From assembly GCA_009760855.2 (NCBI GenBank), contig WPIO01000094.1, positions 1,444,501 to 1,508,500 of the forward strand: a stretch of 64,000 nt of DNA, written 5' to 3'. Shown one piece after another: positions 44,906 through 56,179 of this stretch; within the stretch, counting starts at the first letter, position 1, and every line of letters begins with the position of its first letter. The notes below the pieces were generated by a model. That model worked only from the letters and a program-made list of their open reading frames with translations. It was not told the DNA's origin and did no database searches. This DNA is from Cristatella mucedo. Lineage: Eukaryota; Bryozoa; Phylactolaemata; Cristatellidae. The position numbers and the translations under genes were made by a program.

Positions 44906-45104
44906 CTCCATGTCCCTCGTAGGAAGTGCACAGACGATTGAAAGCCAACCCGCTGGTCAGGTTACGGAAGGCCACTCCGACGCCATAGCTGATTCTCTTC
45001 CTTTTGGTTGAATCCTTGATGTGCTCAGGTCCAAGGATATGGGTCCACTTATCCAGACCAGTACTTCGCAATTCACCCTTTTGAACCACGGTCCAGTTCA
45101 ATTC
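44906..45104 (-). CDS. Receptor paralog B exon B9: second half of FN3 domain D5
   Basis: 199 nt, phase 0 in (TTATTTTGTAG acceptor), phase 1 out (G|GTAAGC). It encodes ELNWTVVQKGELRSTGL, then KRISYGVGVAFRNLTSGLAF, the F-G strands of an FN3 with a KxISYGVGV pattern. It joins B8 and B10 in frame. The paralog A counterpart would be left of the window. Confidence 0.88.
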
Positions 45105-45184
45105 CTACAAAATAAAGTCAAATTTGTTACAGAAAATCCATTAGACAAGATTATAAATTTCGAAATGTGTGCATGGTAATGAAA

Positions 45185-46660
45185 TGTAATGTATATCCGT
45201 CTGTAACTCCACAAAGTCATAAAGACCATGTGGGTGTTACCCAGGAGAGTTTTGTATAGCCCACTCAAAGCCTAAGCGGCTTTCGGTACGCATTCGGTAG
45301 CCAACAGACTTCGTCTCACGCACCAAAGAAAATGTGGAACGCATAGCAGAGTCAGGAGAGCAGTTGAGGTAGTGAGTAGCATAGAAGTAGCAGCTCAGGA
45401 CCGCTGAAAAGGATAAGCCATAGTCGGCAGTAGGAGAGTAGTTGTCGTTGCGTAAGAATTGTTGAAGCGAGTTCCTCAGTCTAGGACCTGCAGAGCTAAA
45501 GCTTCTTTTGCCAACGGTCTTTAAGCGGAGGAAAGGAACAGCTAATTTATTGTCCACACAGAACCTGAGGGTGCGAATACGCTGAAACTGATGCAGCAGT
45601 TCAGCTAGGTACGAAGGAGCCAAGCCGTGGCGGGCCTTGTGGGTCAGGTTAAGAACTTTGCTCTGTATCCTTTGCTCAACCGCCATCTATCCTAGCTATT
45701 TTAGCAAAGCAGACACATGCTCAAGCCTCTGTATTTGTAGACTAGAGTTGCAGCCATATTCATAGTCAGCTGCAGTGGCCTAGTTGCTTTCTTTGATACC
45801 CCAGCCAAAAAATATTTACAATATTTAAACCGAGACTGTACTAAGGAGCTAGTTTAAATTCTTTGCAAGAAACTGTGGAAGACAGCTCCCAATCTTGGAT
45901 AGGCATCGGACGTGATGGCTAGCTGTAGAAGCAGTCTTCTGAATAAAGCTTTTAAAATTGAGGCAGCTTTTATAAACAACACCTCAATTTCGAGCACGTG
46001 GTGATGGTCGCACAACAGTATCCCTTATTAGAAGAGCAAAGCCTTTTAATCCAGCCTCACGCTTAGGGTGTCCTATGAGCAGCAGTTTGGTTTTATCGTC
46101 ATTTAGTTTCAAGAAGTTTTCCGACATCCATGATCGAACGTCGCCAAGACAAGCATTAAGTTTCACAGTTACTGCAGCAGATTCTGATGGATTGAATGAC
46201 AAATACAGCTGAGTATCGTCACCATAAAAGTGATATCCTACTCCACGGGCCTTAATCGCTTTTCCCAGAGGTTGATTATACATCTAGTACAGCAAGGGAC
46301 AGAGCACGGACCCCGAGGACCCCACAGGTGACCCATGCCGTGTGCGAGAAACTACCCCCACAGAACACGGATTGAACACGATCAGACAATTAAGATTTAA
46401 ACCATGCCAGTGCCTCCTCTGCCAGACCAATCGTTGTTCTCAATCGTTCAAGTAGAAGATCACGATTAAAGGTCTCGAAGGCAGCGTAAAGATCTAGCAG
46501 CGCTAGGGCAGTGACATTCCCGTGGTCGTTGCCACGTAGAATGTCATTGTTGACACGGAGGAGAGCAGTCTCAGTGTAGTGCTGCCTCTTGCTTGCCCCG
46601 AGTGAAACTTTTCTGACATTTCATTTCACTCTTTTCAACATGCTCAATCAGCTGCTTAGC
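45185..46660 (-). pseudogene. LINE family II, longest copy
   Basis: Minus strand in intron B8-B9. 3' end CTCCGTCTGTAACTCCACAAAG; C-terminal region open 45686-45237 (MAPSYLAELLHQF-like, LRNSLQQFL); RT palm with FYGDDTQLYLSF at about 46220 (Gly in place of the usual Ala in YADD) and WMSENFLKLNDDKTKLLLIG. Frames are broken in several places. Confidence 0.88.
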
Positions 46661-46934
46661 AAATGCAATGGAAGTCAATGTATAAACTCGGTTAAGTTTA
46701 ACGCCTCAGTTTACTTTTAAATTGAAAGCTGATTTGAAAGAGGTTCTATTATGTCGCTATTCAAAATGCATCCTTGTAACTGTAAATCTCTAATTTAAAA
46801 TGTTTAAATGTAAAGGGCCATGTGATGTCAGGATGCCATCACTTTGACTAAACAGAAAGCCGACCAATGATACACAGAGAAACGCAGAGCCCCTTGCTGT
46901 GAGCTGATGATCACTGAAAAAAACCAAAGAAAGC

Positions 46935-47062
46935 CTGATTTAACAGCCTCATTTATATAGAAGCATAAGAGTTTCACGGCTATAGCCAACGCTTGCAGGG
47001 GAAAGTGAACAATAAAAATTGCAGGACTTGAGCCCACCATCTGGATTTTGAAGAGCGAACGC
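46935..47062 (-). mobile_element. SINE S1, truncated
   Basis: GCAAGCGTTGGCTATAGCCGTGAAACTC and box B-side GGGCTCAAGTCC, minus strand. Old copy. Confidence 0.6.
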
Positions 47063-47069
47063 CTGAGAT

Positions 47070-49225
47070 CCCGAGTAAAGACTCTGGGGCTAATGGTTGG
47101 TGTATAGATTTCATGGAAAGGTAAGGTGCAAGTGACAAAAAACTGTTTAATGAAAATAATTAATTTTCAAAGTATGCTATAAATAATTTGACAAGTCACT
47201 CAGTTATGTATCGCGAATTGGTACTAAATTCATTTCACAAGGCAGTTGAATACGTGATGTGATGAGAAGCATTCTAATGCAAGCATCGTAATGCCCATTA
47301 TTAGAAATAGAAGAAAACCTATGAAGCGAATAGCTGTCAGCAGGCACAAGTCAGTAAATCATATCGCATTTCCTGTGATATCGAATGGCCTTACATAATT
47401 TTACCGATTATAGAACAGTACCCGCATTTAGGCCTTGGCATGCTATTATAGCCGAGCTCTGTACGAACTCACATGCCCACGTGTTTTTATATGACAGTGA
47501 TACATTCATGTGTTCTCATTAATTTTCATAGACCATGAGAAATTTAGATGTTTAGATGAGAGCATTTTTTTCCCAGCTTTCTACAGCCTTTCTCTCTCGC
47601 TGGTCGTAATACGTAATCCTTAGTGCGTAATAGGTAGTTACCCCTCTCAAGCTACTCTAGCAGAATGGACTTCACCTTCATGTTTCATTGCATGTAACGT
47701 AATTATGAACCGCTTTCAATTTAGTCAAAGACTGAGTGATTAAGTTTCAGAAATTGAAACTGACACAATTCCCTGGGAAAGCGACAATCATAAAAAGGCA
47801 AAATTCACCAATCTCGAAATATCGGTGCATTTGTTGTTGTGATGAAGACAGATCTGTCAAAGAATATGCCGACTGTAGCAGCAGCTAGGTGGCTGATGAC
47901 CCCGATTTAGCATATACAGCAATCCCATTTTAATAGCAGTACAAGAGCCCTAATTTCTATCCCCACCTCTCCGAATGGGTAATTAAGGATTGCCTATTGC
48001 GGGACTCAAACAAACTATGTAGTTTCGCGAGTTTAAATTGTTCATAGTCTCACTGAAAAATCAGCATTTTTCCTTTACCGAACATGTATAAAGCCAAGAC
48101 AGATATTTTGTTCGCGAAGTGTTCTCTGCAGTTGTTGCTATTTTGTGACTCGCATCAACAATATTTACAAAGACAGCAATTCTAAATCCGGTCAAATCGA
48201 CACGTTCAATTGGTGCTACCGAATGGTTTCTATGGACATGTTTTACATTGTGTGTGCTAAGTAATTTTCTAGTTGTATTTTTTAATTTGCGTAAAAGATC
48301 TTCGGAAAATGAATGATAGTCAACCAAATGGAGAAAGATAACTTTTTAGGAAACTTTAAACGGGAATTAAGCGACAAAACTCTACTAAAGTGTCCCATTC
48401 GAGGGTGTTGTGATAATATATATAACAATGGCTCCTGTAATTTCACTGGCATGGCCCTCCTAAATATTCCGAAAGCTTTAGTCATAGCACTACTTACCAA
48501 CAAAGTAACGTAGTTCTGCCCATACCTCAGTTCAGCTGCGGAGTCTGCATAAATGCGTTCAATAACCAAAGTTAGAGTAATTAGTTGCTCAAAACGTCAT
48601 CCTGAGCGCTGTCGTCTGCTGCTTGTGCTATACATCTTCGCTTGTCATTGAGTCATTTGAGGTGCATTGAAACTAATTTGGTTGCATAAGTATGCGGTAC
48701 AAAAGACCGTATGATGTTATCATTTTACGAGATTAAAAACATTGTGAGTGACTAATTGAGATGAAGGTAAAACTAGTACTAAAGATATTGCAATTGGATT
48801 GCTTACCCGTAACTCTCACTTGCTATCAGTGGTGGAATATGGGTAGGCAGGGGCCATTTGCCTTGCCGTGGAGAGCAAGGACAGCGACCTCAGACACCTT
48901 CATAGCCTACCGGTCGGACTGTCGCCAACAACAAAATACTGTCTTTCTTTCAGTGGGTGAGCAGCCTCTGATGAGGTGCGTGGTGAAAACAGCGCTCGAC
49001 TATATTTAACAATTTCATTTGATTGCACAACATGTTTTCTGAATGAAAATGCTGCTGCCTTGGCCATTGAGCTGGAAATCCTGGCTCTGCCCATGCCTGC
49101 TGCAGCAGGTTTAGTCATGACTCGTCCTGAATGCCATAATGTTTGCATGTGCTATTTATAGGGAGGCTGCCTCAGTATTTTGAAACAGCCACTCCCGTCT
49201 GTACGCCGATGCGCTGTGCCGGAAC
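47070..49225. other. Intron B8-B9 segment, mostly unrecognised
   Basis: A possible S1 remnant lies near 47940-48010 (minus). Two open minus-strand readings at 48061-48327 and 48410-48569 have FN3-like words, but their splice phases do not fit the gene. Confidence 0.4.
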
Positions 49226-49229
49226 CTAC

Positions 49230-49363
49230 ACTCAGCTCATCGTCTTCGCTTTTCCATAAGATGGTGAAGTTGTCAGCCGGTTGAGCGTAGCGCCACCAGA
49301 GCTGGACGTCATCACTGACTGACGGGCCGGTCTTGACTATGATGTCTCTTACTTGCGGAAGCC
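49230..49363 (-). CDS. Receptor paralog B exon B8: first half of FN3 domain D5
   Basis: 134 nt, phase 1 in (CACATTTTCCAG acceptor), phase 0 out (AGT|GTAGGT). It encodes LPQVRDIIVKTGPS, then VQLWWRYAQPADNFTILWKS, the A-B-C strands of an FN3. It pairs residue for residue with exon A9 of the same length. The donor GTAGGT is a normal GT site, unlike A9's GC. Confidence 0.9.
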
Positions 49364-49639
49364 CTGGAAAATGTGAGTCACTAGTTCATTGAATAGCCAA
49401 AAGCTCAGCGAAATTGCATCCAATAGAGCACGCTACATCTAAATTGATATCATTACTATAAATAGAGCGTGTCCATATACAGTTGCGTCATTCAGCATGT
49501 ACCACTTGCTGGACAGTGATTGAATGACTGGGCATGCCAACAATTATACTCATCCTAGCAAACATCGCAACAAAGCGATGTAGGAAAGTTCTGCTAAGCT
49601 TAGGAGGTAGTTTATTATAATGGGGGATAAGGAACACAA

Positions 49640-49740
49640 CACAATTAATAAAATTGATTGTGCTTCCTTTGACGCAAATGTAAAGTACCCAGAAAGAGAT
49701 TGAGCTTTGAGGGCGCTATATCTAATACATTACTATTATC
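49640..49740 (+). mobile_element. LINE family I tail-only insertion
   Basis: TGTGCTTCCTTTGACGCAAATGTAAAGTACCCAGAAAGAGATTGAG and GGGCGCTATATC, plus strand. Confidence 0.7.
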
Positions 49741-49904
49741 AACAAGTGCAACTCAAAGTTAGCCTACTAAAGATTCTAGCCATCTGTCCCCAGAAACAAG
49801 AATTTGTAGATGAAGATTCGGGGGATGTATCGATGAAGATTCAGGAGTTTCAAATTTCTAGATTTATTTATTTCTGGGATTGATTCTTCACCGGAAGTTG
49901 TTCT

Positions 49905-50005
49905 CGAACGCTTTTGTCTAGGAGTCAGAAGTTCATCTTTAACGACCACGGTCGTGGGGTCAAGCCCTGTGAAATATGCGTAGGGCCTAGATAGAGATTA
50001 GGTTG
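49905..50005 (+). mobile_element. SINE S2, old copy
   Basis: ACGGTCGTGGGGTCAAGCCC (box B side) and GTAGGGCCTAGATAGAGATTAGGTT tail. Confidence 0.6.
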
Positions 50006-50147
50006 GCACCCAGAAAACAGCGTCCATTACAAAAGCGGTCACAAAAATCATATTGACGAAAAGCACGCCGAAAAAAAAGCGTTTTGGCAGAGTCTCGGAG
50101 AATGTGCTGGTAACAAAAGAGCCTAACTTTAATTTTCAAAGTTAGGT

Positions 50148-50220
50148 GGGAATATAGCTATAGCTTATATATATATATATATATGCATATATATATATAT
50201 ATAAGCTATAGCTATATTCC
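50148..50220. repeat. Near-perfect palindrome with (AT)n arms
   Basis: GGAATATAGCTATAGCTT(AT)n on the left and its complement on the right, centred at GC 50185/50186. The arms differ by one AT unit. Cruciform-prone. Confidence 0.9.
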
Positions 50221-50244
50221 TACAACCAGCATATATCTAACTCA

Positions 50245-50280
<36 letters not shown>
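50245..50280. repeat. (TA)n microsatellite
   Basis: About 34 bp of TA. Confidence 0.9.
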
Positions 50281-50281
<1 letters not shown>

Positions 50282-50559
50282 ATATGTGTAGCTTTTACAG
50301 GTATAGATAGAGCCAGTTGGGATGCTTTTTTGATCGTGGACAGAACATTTGGCACAAGGCTCAAGATTTCCTTTTTGCAGCAGAATACAATGAGGATACA
50401 AATCTGCGAACACACATCAAAAGAATATTATCCCCGAGCTTCGCTCCTGTAGCTAATGTTTTCCTGCTGCTTTTGATGAATCGGCCGATGTCTGCAGTCC
50501 TCTAATTGCACCAATGATCAAATATTAGGAAGAAATATGCATTGGCAGGCAGAAAAGGG

Positions 50560-51260
50560 GTCGACGTGCAAATCCAAAGTTTAATTTTCACGATTGAAAC
50601 TTTGGCATACCACAAATAATTGAGATACAGCTGCCATTTCCGAAAAAAATTGTGCAACTGCAGTTTTTATATAAAATTAAAGAACTAAATTAACTTCTCA
50701 GGCAATGAAATCTGATGGTCCTATCCAACTGGGATTTTAAGTAGTCAAACTGCCATTCAGCTGCCATTTCTTGAGTAAGCACTTCGCAGGTGCGGTTTCT
50801 GATACTGATTTACAGAGAATCGTTTTCTGGATTTACCAAACAAATTACACTGCACAGTGCGTGGTATTTCTCGTACCATGGCCTCCGATGGCCCGGGCCA
50901 GTTAACCTCCCCACATAATCAAACCTTGATGCAGCTACCATTTCCGCAATGAGCCTTGAGAAACTGTGGTTTTGATTCAACTTTTCTGAAAAATGTGATC
51001 TCGGTTTACTCAAACAATGTCGTGCGTTATGGTCTTAAATGGTGCTGACTAGTCAGCCTTCCTAAATATTTAAACAGCTTCCATTTCTACAGTACATATG
51101 CTGCTTCCATTTAAAAAATACAGCTACCATTTCCAAAAATGGGGTTGTAAAACTAAAGTTTGGATTCCATATTATAAAAAAACGTGTTTCGGGTTCACTC
51201 ACATAGTTTTATGGCATCTGGCGGATATGATATAATGCTATGGCCAACAATGGTTCAGTC
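50560..51260 (+). repeat. Degenerate satellite-like repeat, about 180-bp period, left arm
   Basis: Words CAGCTRCCATTTC, then AACTGCAGTTT/AAACTGTGGTTTTGAT, then GATCTCGGTTTACTCAAACAAT, then ATGGCC..CGATGG recur about every 170-190 bp (50630, 50765, 50930, 51120). In intron B7-B8. Confidence 0.6.
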
Positions 51261-51479
51261 CATCAGAGGCTATAGCAATATACCACGCTAGAGCCAGAGT
51301 ATAACATTTTGCGGGTGAATCTAGAACACTGTTATCTATAAAAAGCAATTTAAACAGCAGATTTTCGACACCTACCGACAGAATAGTAGCTACTGCGAAG
51401 CTTAAAAGTGTAAAGCAGGCCTGGCCATTGAAGCCCATTGCAGGAGAAGAGGAATAAGCTATTCCATGAAATTTAGTTG

Positions 51480-52232
51480 GTATACCCGGAATGCTGTTTG
51501 CTTTAGTGGGAAGTCAAAAGCGAAGTCTCTCGACGCGTGCTGTGAAAATTGCAGCTGTGCCGCAGTTGGAATTTGATGGGAGGCCCGCTGGTGCGCGCCA
51601 TTGGAGGCATGATAAAGCCCAAGCTTTATATACTATGAAACTTTGTTGCTTTCATTAAAAAGGAATAGAAAAAATATCAGCTGCGAGGCACCTATTGCAT
51701 CAATGGCAGCTTTATCCCACGTCGATTATGTAGGTAGGCTGACTGGCCCCGGCCGTTGGAGGCCGTAGTAAGAAGATGCCAACGAGTGATCGCACGAAAT
51801 CTGGCGGGTTAATAGTTCGGAATAAGATTCTTTGTAATTTGAAATTCAAACTGCCTTTCCGCGAAGTCTATAGTAGAAATGGCAGCTTTGCTGCATTGTA
51901 GCTGTTCAGGGCTGCTATTCGGGCCGGGCCATCGGAGGGTATGGCCTGAGGACTAACCAGCTCAATCGCAAGAAATTCGATGGGATACACTTGGCATACA
52001 TTCCCTATGACGTAAAGTCGAAACCCCAGTTGTGTGAATTTTTTGGAAATGACAGTTGTATTGCCTTTGGAGTGTGTAAGTAATCCGGGCCATTTGAAGC
52101 CACAGCACGAGAATTCGATAGGGAAATTGCTATTAGTGGGTAGACCCGTAATGCCATTCTGTACATTTTGGAATTACAGTAGCAGTGTTTAGGTGCATAG
52201 TTGTGGAGATGGCAGTTGTATTGCACTGTATC
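51480..52232 (-). repeat. Degenerate satellite-like repeat, inverted arm
   Basis: The same words in reverse complement (GGAATTTGATGGGAGGCCCGC; GAAATGGCAGCTTTGCTGCA; GGGCCGGGCCATCGGAGGG; GGAAATGACAGTTGTATTGC; GAGATGGCAGTTGTATTGC) at a similar period, so the two blocks form a large imperfect inverted repeat. Confidence 0.6.
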
Positions 52233-52257
52233 ACTAAAGCGATAAAAGGCTGGCTGG

Positions 52258-52345
52258 CTAATAATAATAATAATAATTCACTTGATAAAGCGCCCTCAGA
52301 CAACTCGATCTCTATCTGGGCGCTTTACGTTCGCTGCAAAGAAAA
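52258..52345 (-). mobile_element. LINE family I tail-only insertion beside exon B7
   Basis: AATAATAATAATAATTCACTTG tail and hairpin (GCGCCCTCAGACAACTCGATC...CTGGGCGCTTTACG), truncated at 52345, only about 10 bp from the end of exon B7 (donor 52355-52350). Confidence 0.85.
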
Positions 52346-52355
52346 CGATACTTAC

Positions 52356-52599
52356 GCTCAGCTGCAGGTGGAATCGCTAGTGTTGCCCACCTGGAGAACG
52401 CTGGCGCCCCCATGGAGTTCTCTGCCGTTAACCACACGCGTAGACTGTCGTCTACAGAAGTACAGACGGTGTAGTTCTTTCTATTTGTGGGCAGAAAAGC
52501 CGTCAGGCCTTCGGTCTGCAGCCTGATTCTTTTCAGCTCTCCATTGCGGTCGCGCTCAGGAAGGCTCTGTAGGACAACGATATCGCACTCTTCCTTCCG
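52356..52599 (-). CDS. Receptor paralog B exon B7: second half of FN3 domain D4
   Basis: 244 nt, phase 0 in (CACTGTGCAG acceptor), phase 1 out (C|GTAAGT). It encodes ERDRNGELKRIRL, then RKNYTVCTSVDDSLRVWLTA and NSMGAPAFSRWATL, the F-G strands of an FN3, aligned with A8. The acceptor was chosen because only it gives phase 0; its pyrimidine tract is weak. The CpG content is high like that of several exons here. Confidence 0.88.
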
Positions 52600-52703
52600 C
52601 TGCACAGTGCAAGTATTTCTGTTGGCTGGACGGCATCCGCACATCCAGCGTCCGCGCCGGCCGTTGGAGGCAAGCTCCGCCTATCGGGAGGGCTGTGCCT
52701 TAC

Positions 52704-52825
52704 CTGCCAATAAATAGTCAGCTGACGGCAGCCGCCGCCGCCATTGGTCCGATTCAACCGGCAGTCAGCCGTGCACGGGATCTCAATGAAGCCATTCTCT
52801 GTTAACATGGGTGATGATTCTGGCA
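52704..52825 (-). CDS. Receptor paralog B exon B6: first half of FN3 domain D4
   Basis: 122 nt, phase 1 in (GCTTTGCTTTTTAG acceptor), phase 0 out (CAG|GTAAGG). It encodes VPESSPMLTENGFIEIPC, then TADC and CRQLTIYWQ. A7 is the paralog A counterpart. The intron to B7 is only 104 nt, while the corresponding intron in A is about 2.2 kb. Confidence 0.92.
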
Positions 52826-53174
52826 CTAAAAAGCAAAGCTCGGCGGACTTCGCGTGTGCTCAATGAGCTTTCTCACTTTCAAATAGGCGTGGTCAGTGGG
52901 CGTTATCCCATTCTCAGGAGCTACGCCTAATCCAACGCCAACGGCACACGGATATGGGCACATTGCTATAGCTCCGTTCTGTTATTGCGGAATCATAAAA
53001 TGATCACCCGAAAAAAGACACGCCATTTCCAATTTTCAAATGATTTTGGTTTGACAATAGCTATTTCCTTTGTGAACCAAACAAATGCATGCACACAACA
53101 TTGATGTAGTTACATGTTCCATAAAGGTTATTGTTAAAACGCTATAAGCAACATTATATGGGCAAGATTATATG

Positions 53175-53177
<3 letters not shown>

Positions 53178-53252
<75 letters not shown>

Positions 53253-53288
53253 CACTTTCCCTAATAATGATTTGAAAAATATATATGA

Positions 53289-53319
<31 letters not shown>

Positions 53320-53430
53320 TATATTATTATATATATATATATATTATATTATTATTATTGTTATTATATTATTATTATTATATTAAATTTTATATATTAT
53401 ATATATTATATATATTATATATATTTAATA
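53178..53430. repeat. (TA)n and (TTA)n microsatellite block
   Basis: Three TA blocks followed by ATT/TTA and ATATATT repeats; any frames here are simple-sequence artefacts. Confidence 0.95.
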
Positions 53431-53611
53431 TAACTAGGGAAGTCATTAAATGTGCTATGGCATGCCATTAGTGTCTAAGATGTGGTTTCCCGTAGCAGTA
53501 GTCATCTAGGATATTCACAGCTACAGCCGAACCATTTCCCATGTTCTGACCTTGAGGAGCTGCTGGATTACGATAACTTTAAAATACGCAGCATAAAACT
53601 ATAAAGAAAGA

Positions 53612-53785
53612 TGGTAGCTGATTTAGCAACCTCATTTATATAGTGGCGCAAAATTCTTTACGGTTATCACCACAGCTTGCAGTTGGCGATTAAGAATCGC
53701 CCACCGCAGGTTTCGAACGCGACCTCGGGACCGAGGTCGTGAAACGCAACCGCCTTACCCAGTGTCCCACCCCGGCTCACCAAAC
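53612..53785 (-). mobile_element. SINE S1
   Basis: Minus-strand head GGGTAAGGCGGTTGCGTTTC and box B GCGTTCGAAACC with GGCGATTCTTAATCGCCAACTGCAAGC; tail toward 53612. Confidence 0.75.
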
Positions 53786-53789
53786 TAAT

Positions 53790-54635
53790 GTGTTCCCTCA
53801 CACAGGCCGTGGCTGACTGACTGTTATAGTACATCCCGGACTTCCGAGGTTCACTAAAAAAACTCTAAAAGATTGTGACTTCTTTTGGTATTTATTTTCG
53901 TGCAGGCACTTTTCTTGAAAGACTTACTAAGTAACTTGATTAGGATTACAACCTCTTATCAGGCCATGCATTATTAATTAATCTTGTCAGTATTATTAAG
54001 ATGAATCCGATGGTACATGCATAGCGATTTCACCAAGCTACAGCGCCCAGACAACCACGTTGTCAAAAATTCTCAAAAAACGGCCATTTCAGCAAATCGG
54101 CAATCAGAGATTGCTATTTATGGTTTTAGTCGAAAATAAAGCCAGGAGGCCTGGCCGGCAGCTTATGATGCAGCGTGCCAGTCTAACTATCTTGCTACAT
54201 ACTATGTACGCTATATCTACTATATGCTATATGCTATCTCTGTCAACCTTCAATAGCGGCTCTTCTATAGCACGACAAACTTACCTACATGGAGATGGGT
54301 TCGGCTCGCACCACGGCTCAAAACTACGAAGAGCCACAGCTCTGATGGTACCCATGCAAGCAAGTTTATAATTCAGTTGAATATATAAAGAACAAGGTTA
54401 AGTAAATTCAAAATTAAGTGTCGCACCTCGAGCTTTATAATCCTACCAGCGTCTACATGCCCAAGATCTTTCTTAAAGAGAGCGAGAGAGAGAGAGAGAG
54501 AGAAAGAAAGAGAAATGCACTTGAAATTGAAACAAATAATAGCTCCTTAGGACTAAGCTTGGAATGCAGTAGCGTCGGATGCTGCTTAATTCACACATAT
54601 GAGGGTAGTTATACTGCGACGTTGACTTGAACGGC
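53790..54635. other. Intron B5-B6 segment, nothing recognised except (GA)n
   Basis: A GA run lies at 54480-54512. No exon or repeat family recognised. Confidence 0.45.
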
Positions 54636-54639
54636 TATT

Positions 54640-55184
54640 GTATTAATAATAATAATAAAGCATTTACACAGTGAATTAAGAAAACTTAATCGAAGAATAG
54701 GAACTTTATAAATAACGGACAAGACTTAAGTCGACTGGCTAATAATAAAAGGCATTGCGATCTATCGTATAGTCACAAAAAAGTAGAATTCGCACATACA
54801 TGGCAAATGCGACGTTTTAGCTTCTCTATGATGTCATCTTTTCAGAGGAATTCCGTGAGTCAGTTGAGAGTTACTTTCAGGCTTTGGGAGTACATGAAAT
54901 AAAGGCGCAGTCTCCAACGGAAATGAAGCCGCTTAGACTTAAAAAAACGATTGGAGTCAAGAGAGACATTTGGACCGTACAAAACTATTGTAGGAAGTAT
55001 TCAGGTAAAGTATAGATGTGCAATGAAGGGATTGATGTTGAGTTGCTGAACCTCGAAGTCTATATATTCCTTGATGGTAACAAGTACAGGTCAGCGAAAG
55101 AATGATTTGATGTGATCAACGCGACGTCGAAGATAGACAGGCTGTGCAACGGAGTTGTGCACCGACTTTACGCATGTCATGCAC
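54640..55184 (-). mobile_element. LINE family I relative, old copy, left part
   Basis: AATAATAATAAAGCATTTAC tail, then diverged 3'UTR and GAGTTACTTTCAGGCTTTGGGAG, GTCTCCAACGG and GGTAACAAGTACAGGTCAGCG. Interrupted by a SINE and continued at 55346. Confidence 0.65.
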
Positions 55185-55345
55185 AAATAATGTGGTTGCT
55201 TTTACCAACCTCAGCCCCGAGGTTGTGGGTTTGAGTCCTGCGGCGGCGATCCTTTATTGCCGATGCAAGCGGTGGTGATAGCCATTAAGGTTCTTTAGTC
55301 GCAATACAAGAGACTGTCAAATCAGCCGTTATTGTTATTATTATT
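55185..55345 (+). mobile_element. SINE S1 inserted in a LINE
   Basis: TGTGGTTGCTTTTACCAACCTCAGCCCCGAGGTTGTGGGTTTGAGTCC, then GCGATCCTTTATTGCC...GTGGTGATAGCC and an ATT tail. Confidence 0.8.
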
Positions 55346-55905
55346 AAGAAGGCCGACAAGAAAAGAGTTACTGGACCATAAGACGGGATATCATGAATGT
55401 AATAACAGTATTAGCTGTGGTATCCTTACCTCTGCCGAATCGAATATTTTTCGACGGTAGGCAGCTGATGGTGGCTGACTTTATTTTGGGGCTGATGTTG
55501 TCATTTATTGAAATGCACCTTTGGATCGGCACGTGGATTGCTCTCGGACGTTACAGTAGACATGCTGGCCTCCGAGCCAAGTTTGAGGCCTAAGCTTTTC
55601 AATTTCCGAGTTAAACTAGGTTTGAGCATAGCAGGTGAGTTGATTTTGTCATCATTCTATTTTAGAATTTTTGCTGCCACCCACGTGGGAATTCCCAAAA
55701 TACAAACTGATATGAATACGTTCTGACGGAAATACTTGCACCTAGGAATGTATGTTGCCCGAAATACATTCTGCTAGTAATACACGCTGCGCGAAATACA
55801 TGCTGCTAGGAATACATGCTGCCTGGAATGCGAGCTTCTAACGATTAGATTGAATTCGACGAGCTGGATGGCGGGAAAATAATAAACGATCGGCTTAGCA
55901 ATATA
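55346..55905 (-). mobile_element. LINE family I relative, right part, carrying a minisatellite
   Basis: Continuation of the copy at 54640: GAAAAGAGTTACTGG...GACGGGATATCATGAATG, then TTCTATTTTAGAATTTTTGCTGCCACCCACGTGGGAATTCC. A 16-bp array then replaces the usual ATGCATGCAGCTAG site. Beyond the array, GACGAGCTGGATGGCGGG resumes the LINE. Confidence 0.65.
55714..55841. repeat. 16-bp tandem array, 8 units
   Basis: Units such as AAATACATGCTGCTAG and GAATACATGCTGCCTG. The first seven units alternate between (A/C)CTAG-like and CG-like ends, hinting at a 32-bp dimer. Confidence 0.9.
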
Positions 55906-56179
55906 TCGTCTATGTACAAATAAAATCCCCGTTGAAGCTTTCCCTGAGCTGAGTCACTGATGCCCAGGAGAGATCCTCTTCGCTAATAAAGCAGGTGGTG
56001 ACCAATCGCAGTATACCTTGGCGAAAGATCCAGAAGAACTGGCAGTGACACAAACTTTACGAATAGTTAACCCTATAAATGGTCTCAGAGTGATGCAACA
56101 AGACAAAGAGCAACGCATGCATTGGTAGCAATTTAGTGCTGTGGATGTGTCAGGCGGCAGTCAAGGTTCGACTACCCAC

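Noticed and set aside
48061-48569. Two minus-strand readings with FN3-like words (TGFRIAVFVNIVDASHKIATTA; LRYGQNYVTLL followed by GTAAGT) in intron B8-B9, considered as alternative exons.
   Set aside because: Their splice phases (2 to 0, or a 49-nt microexon) do not fit B8 phase 0 and B10 phase 1, and similarity to B9 is too weak.
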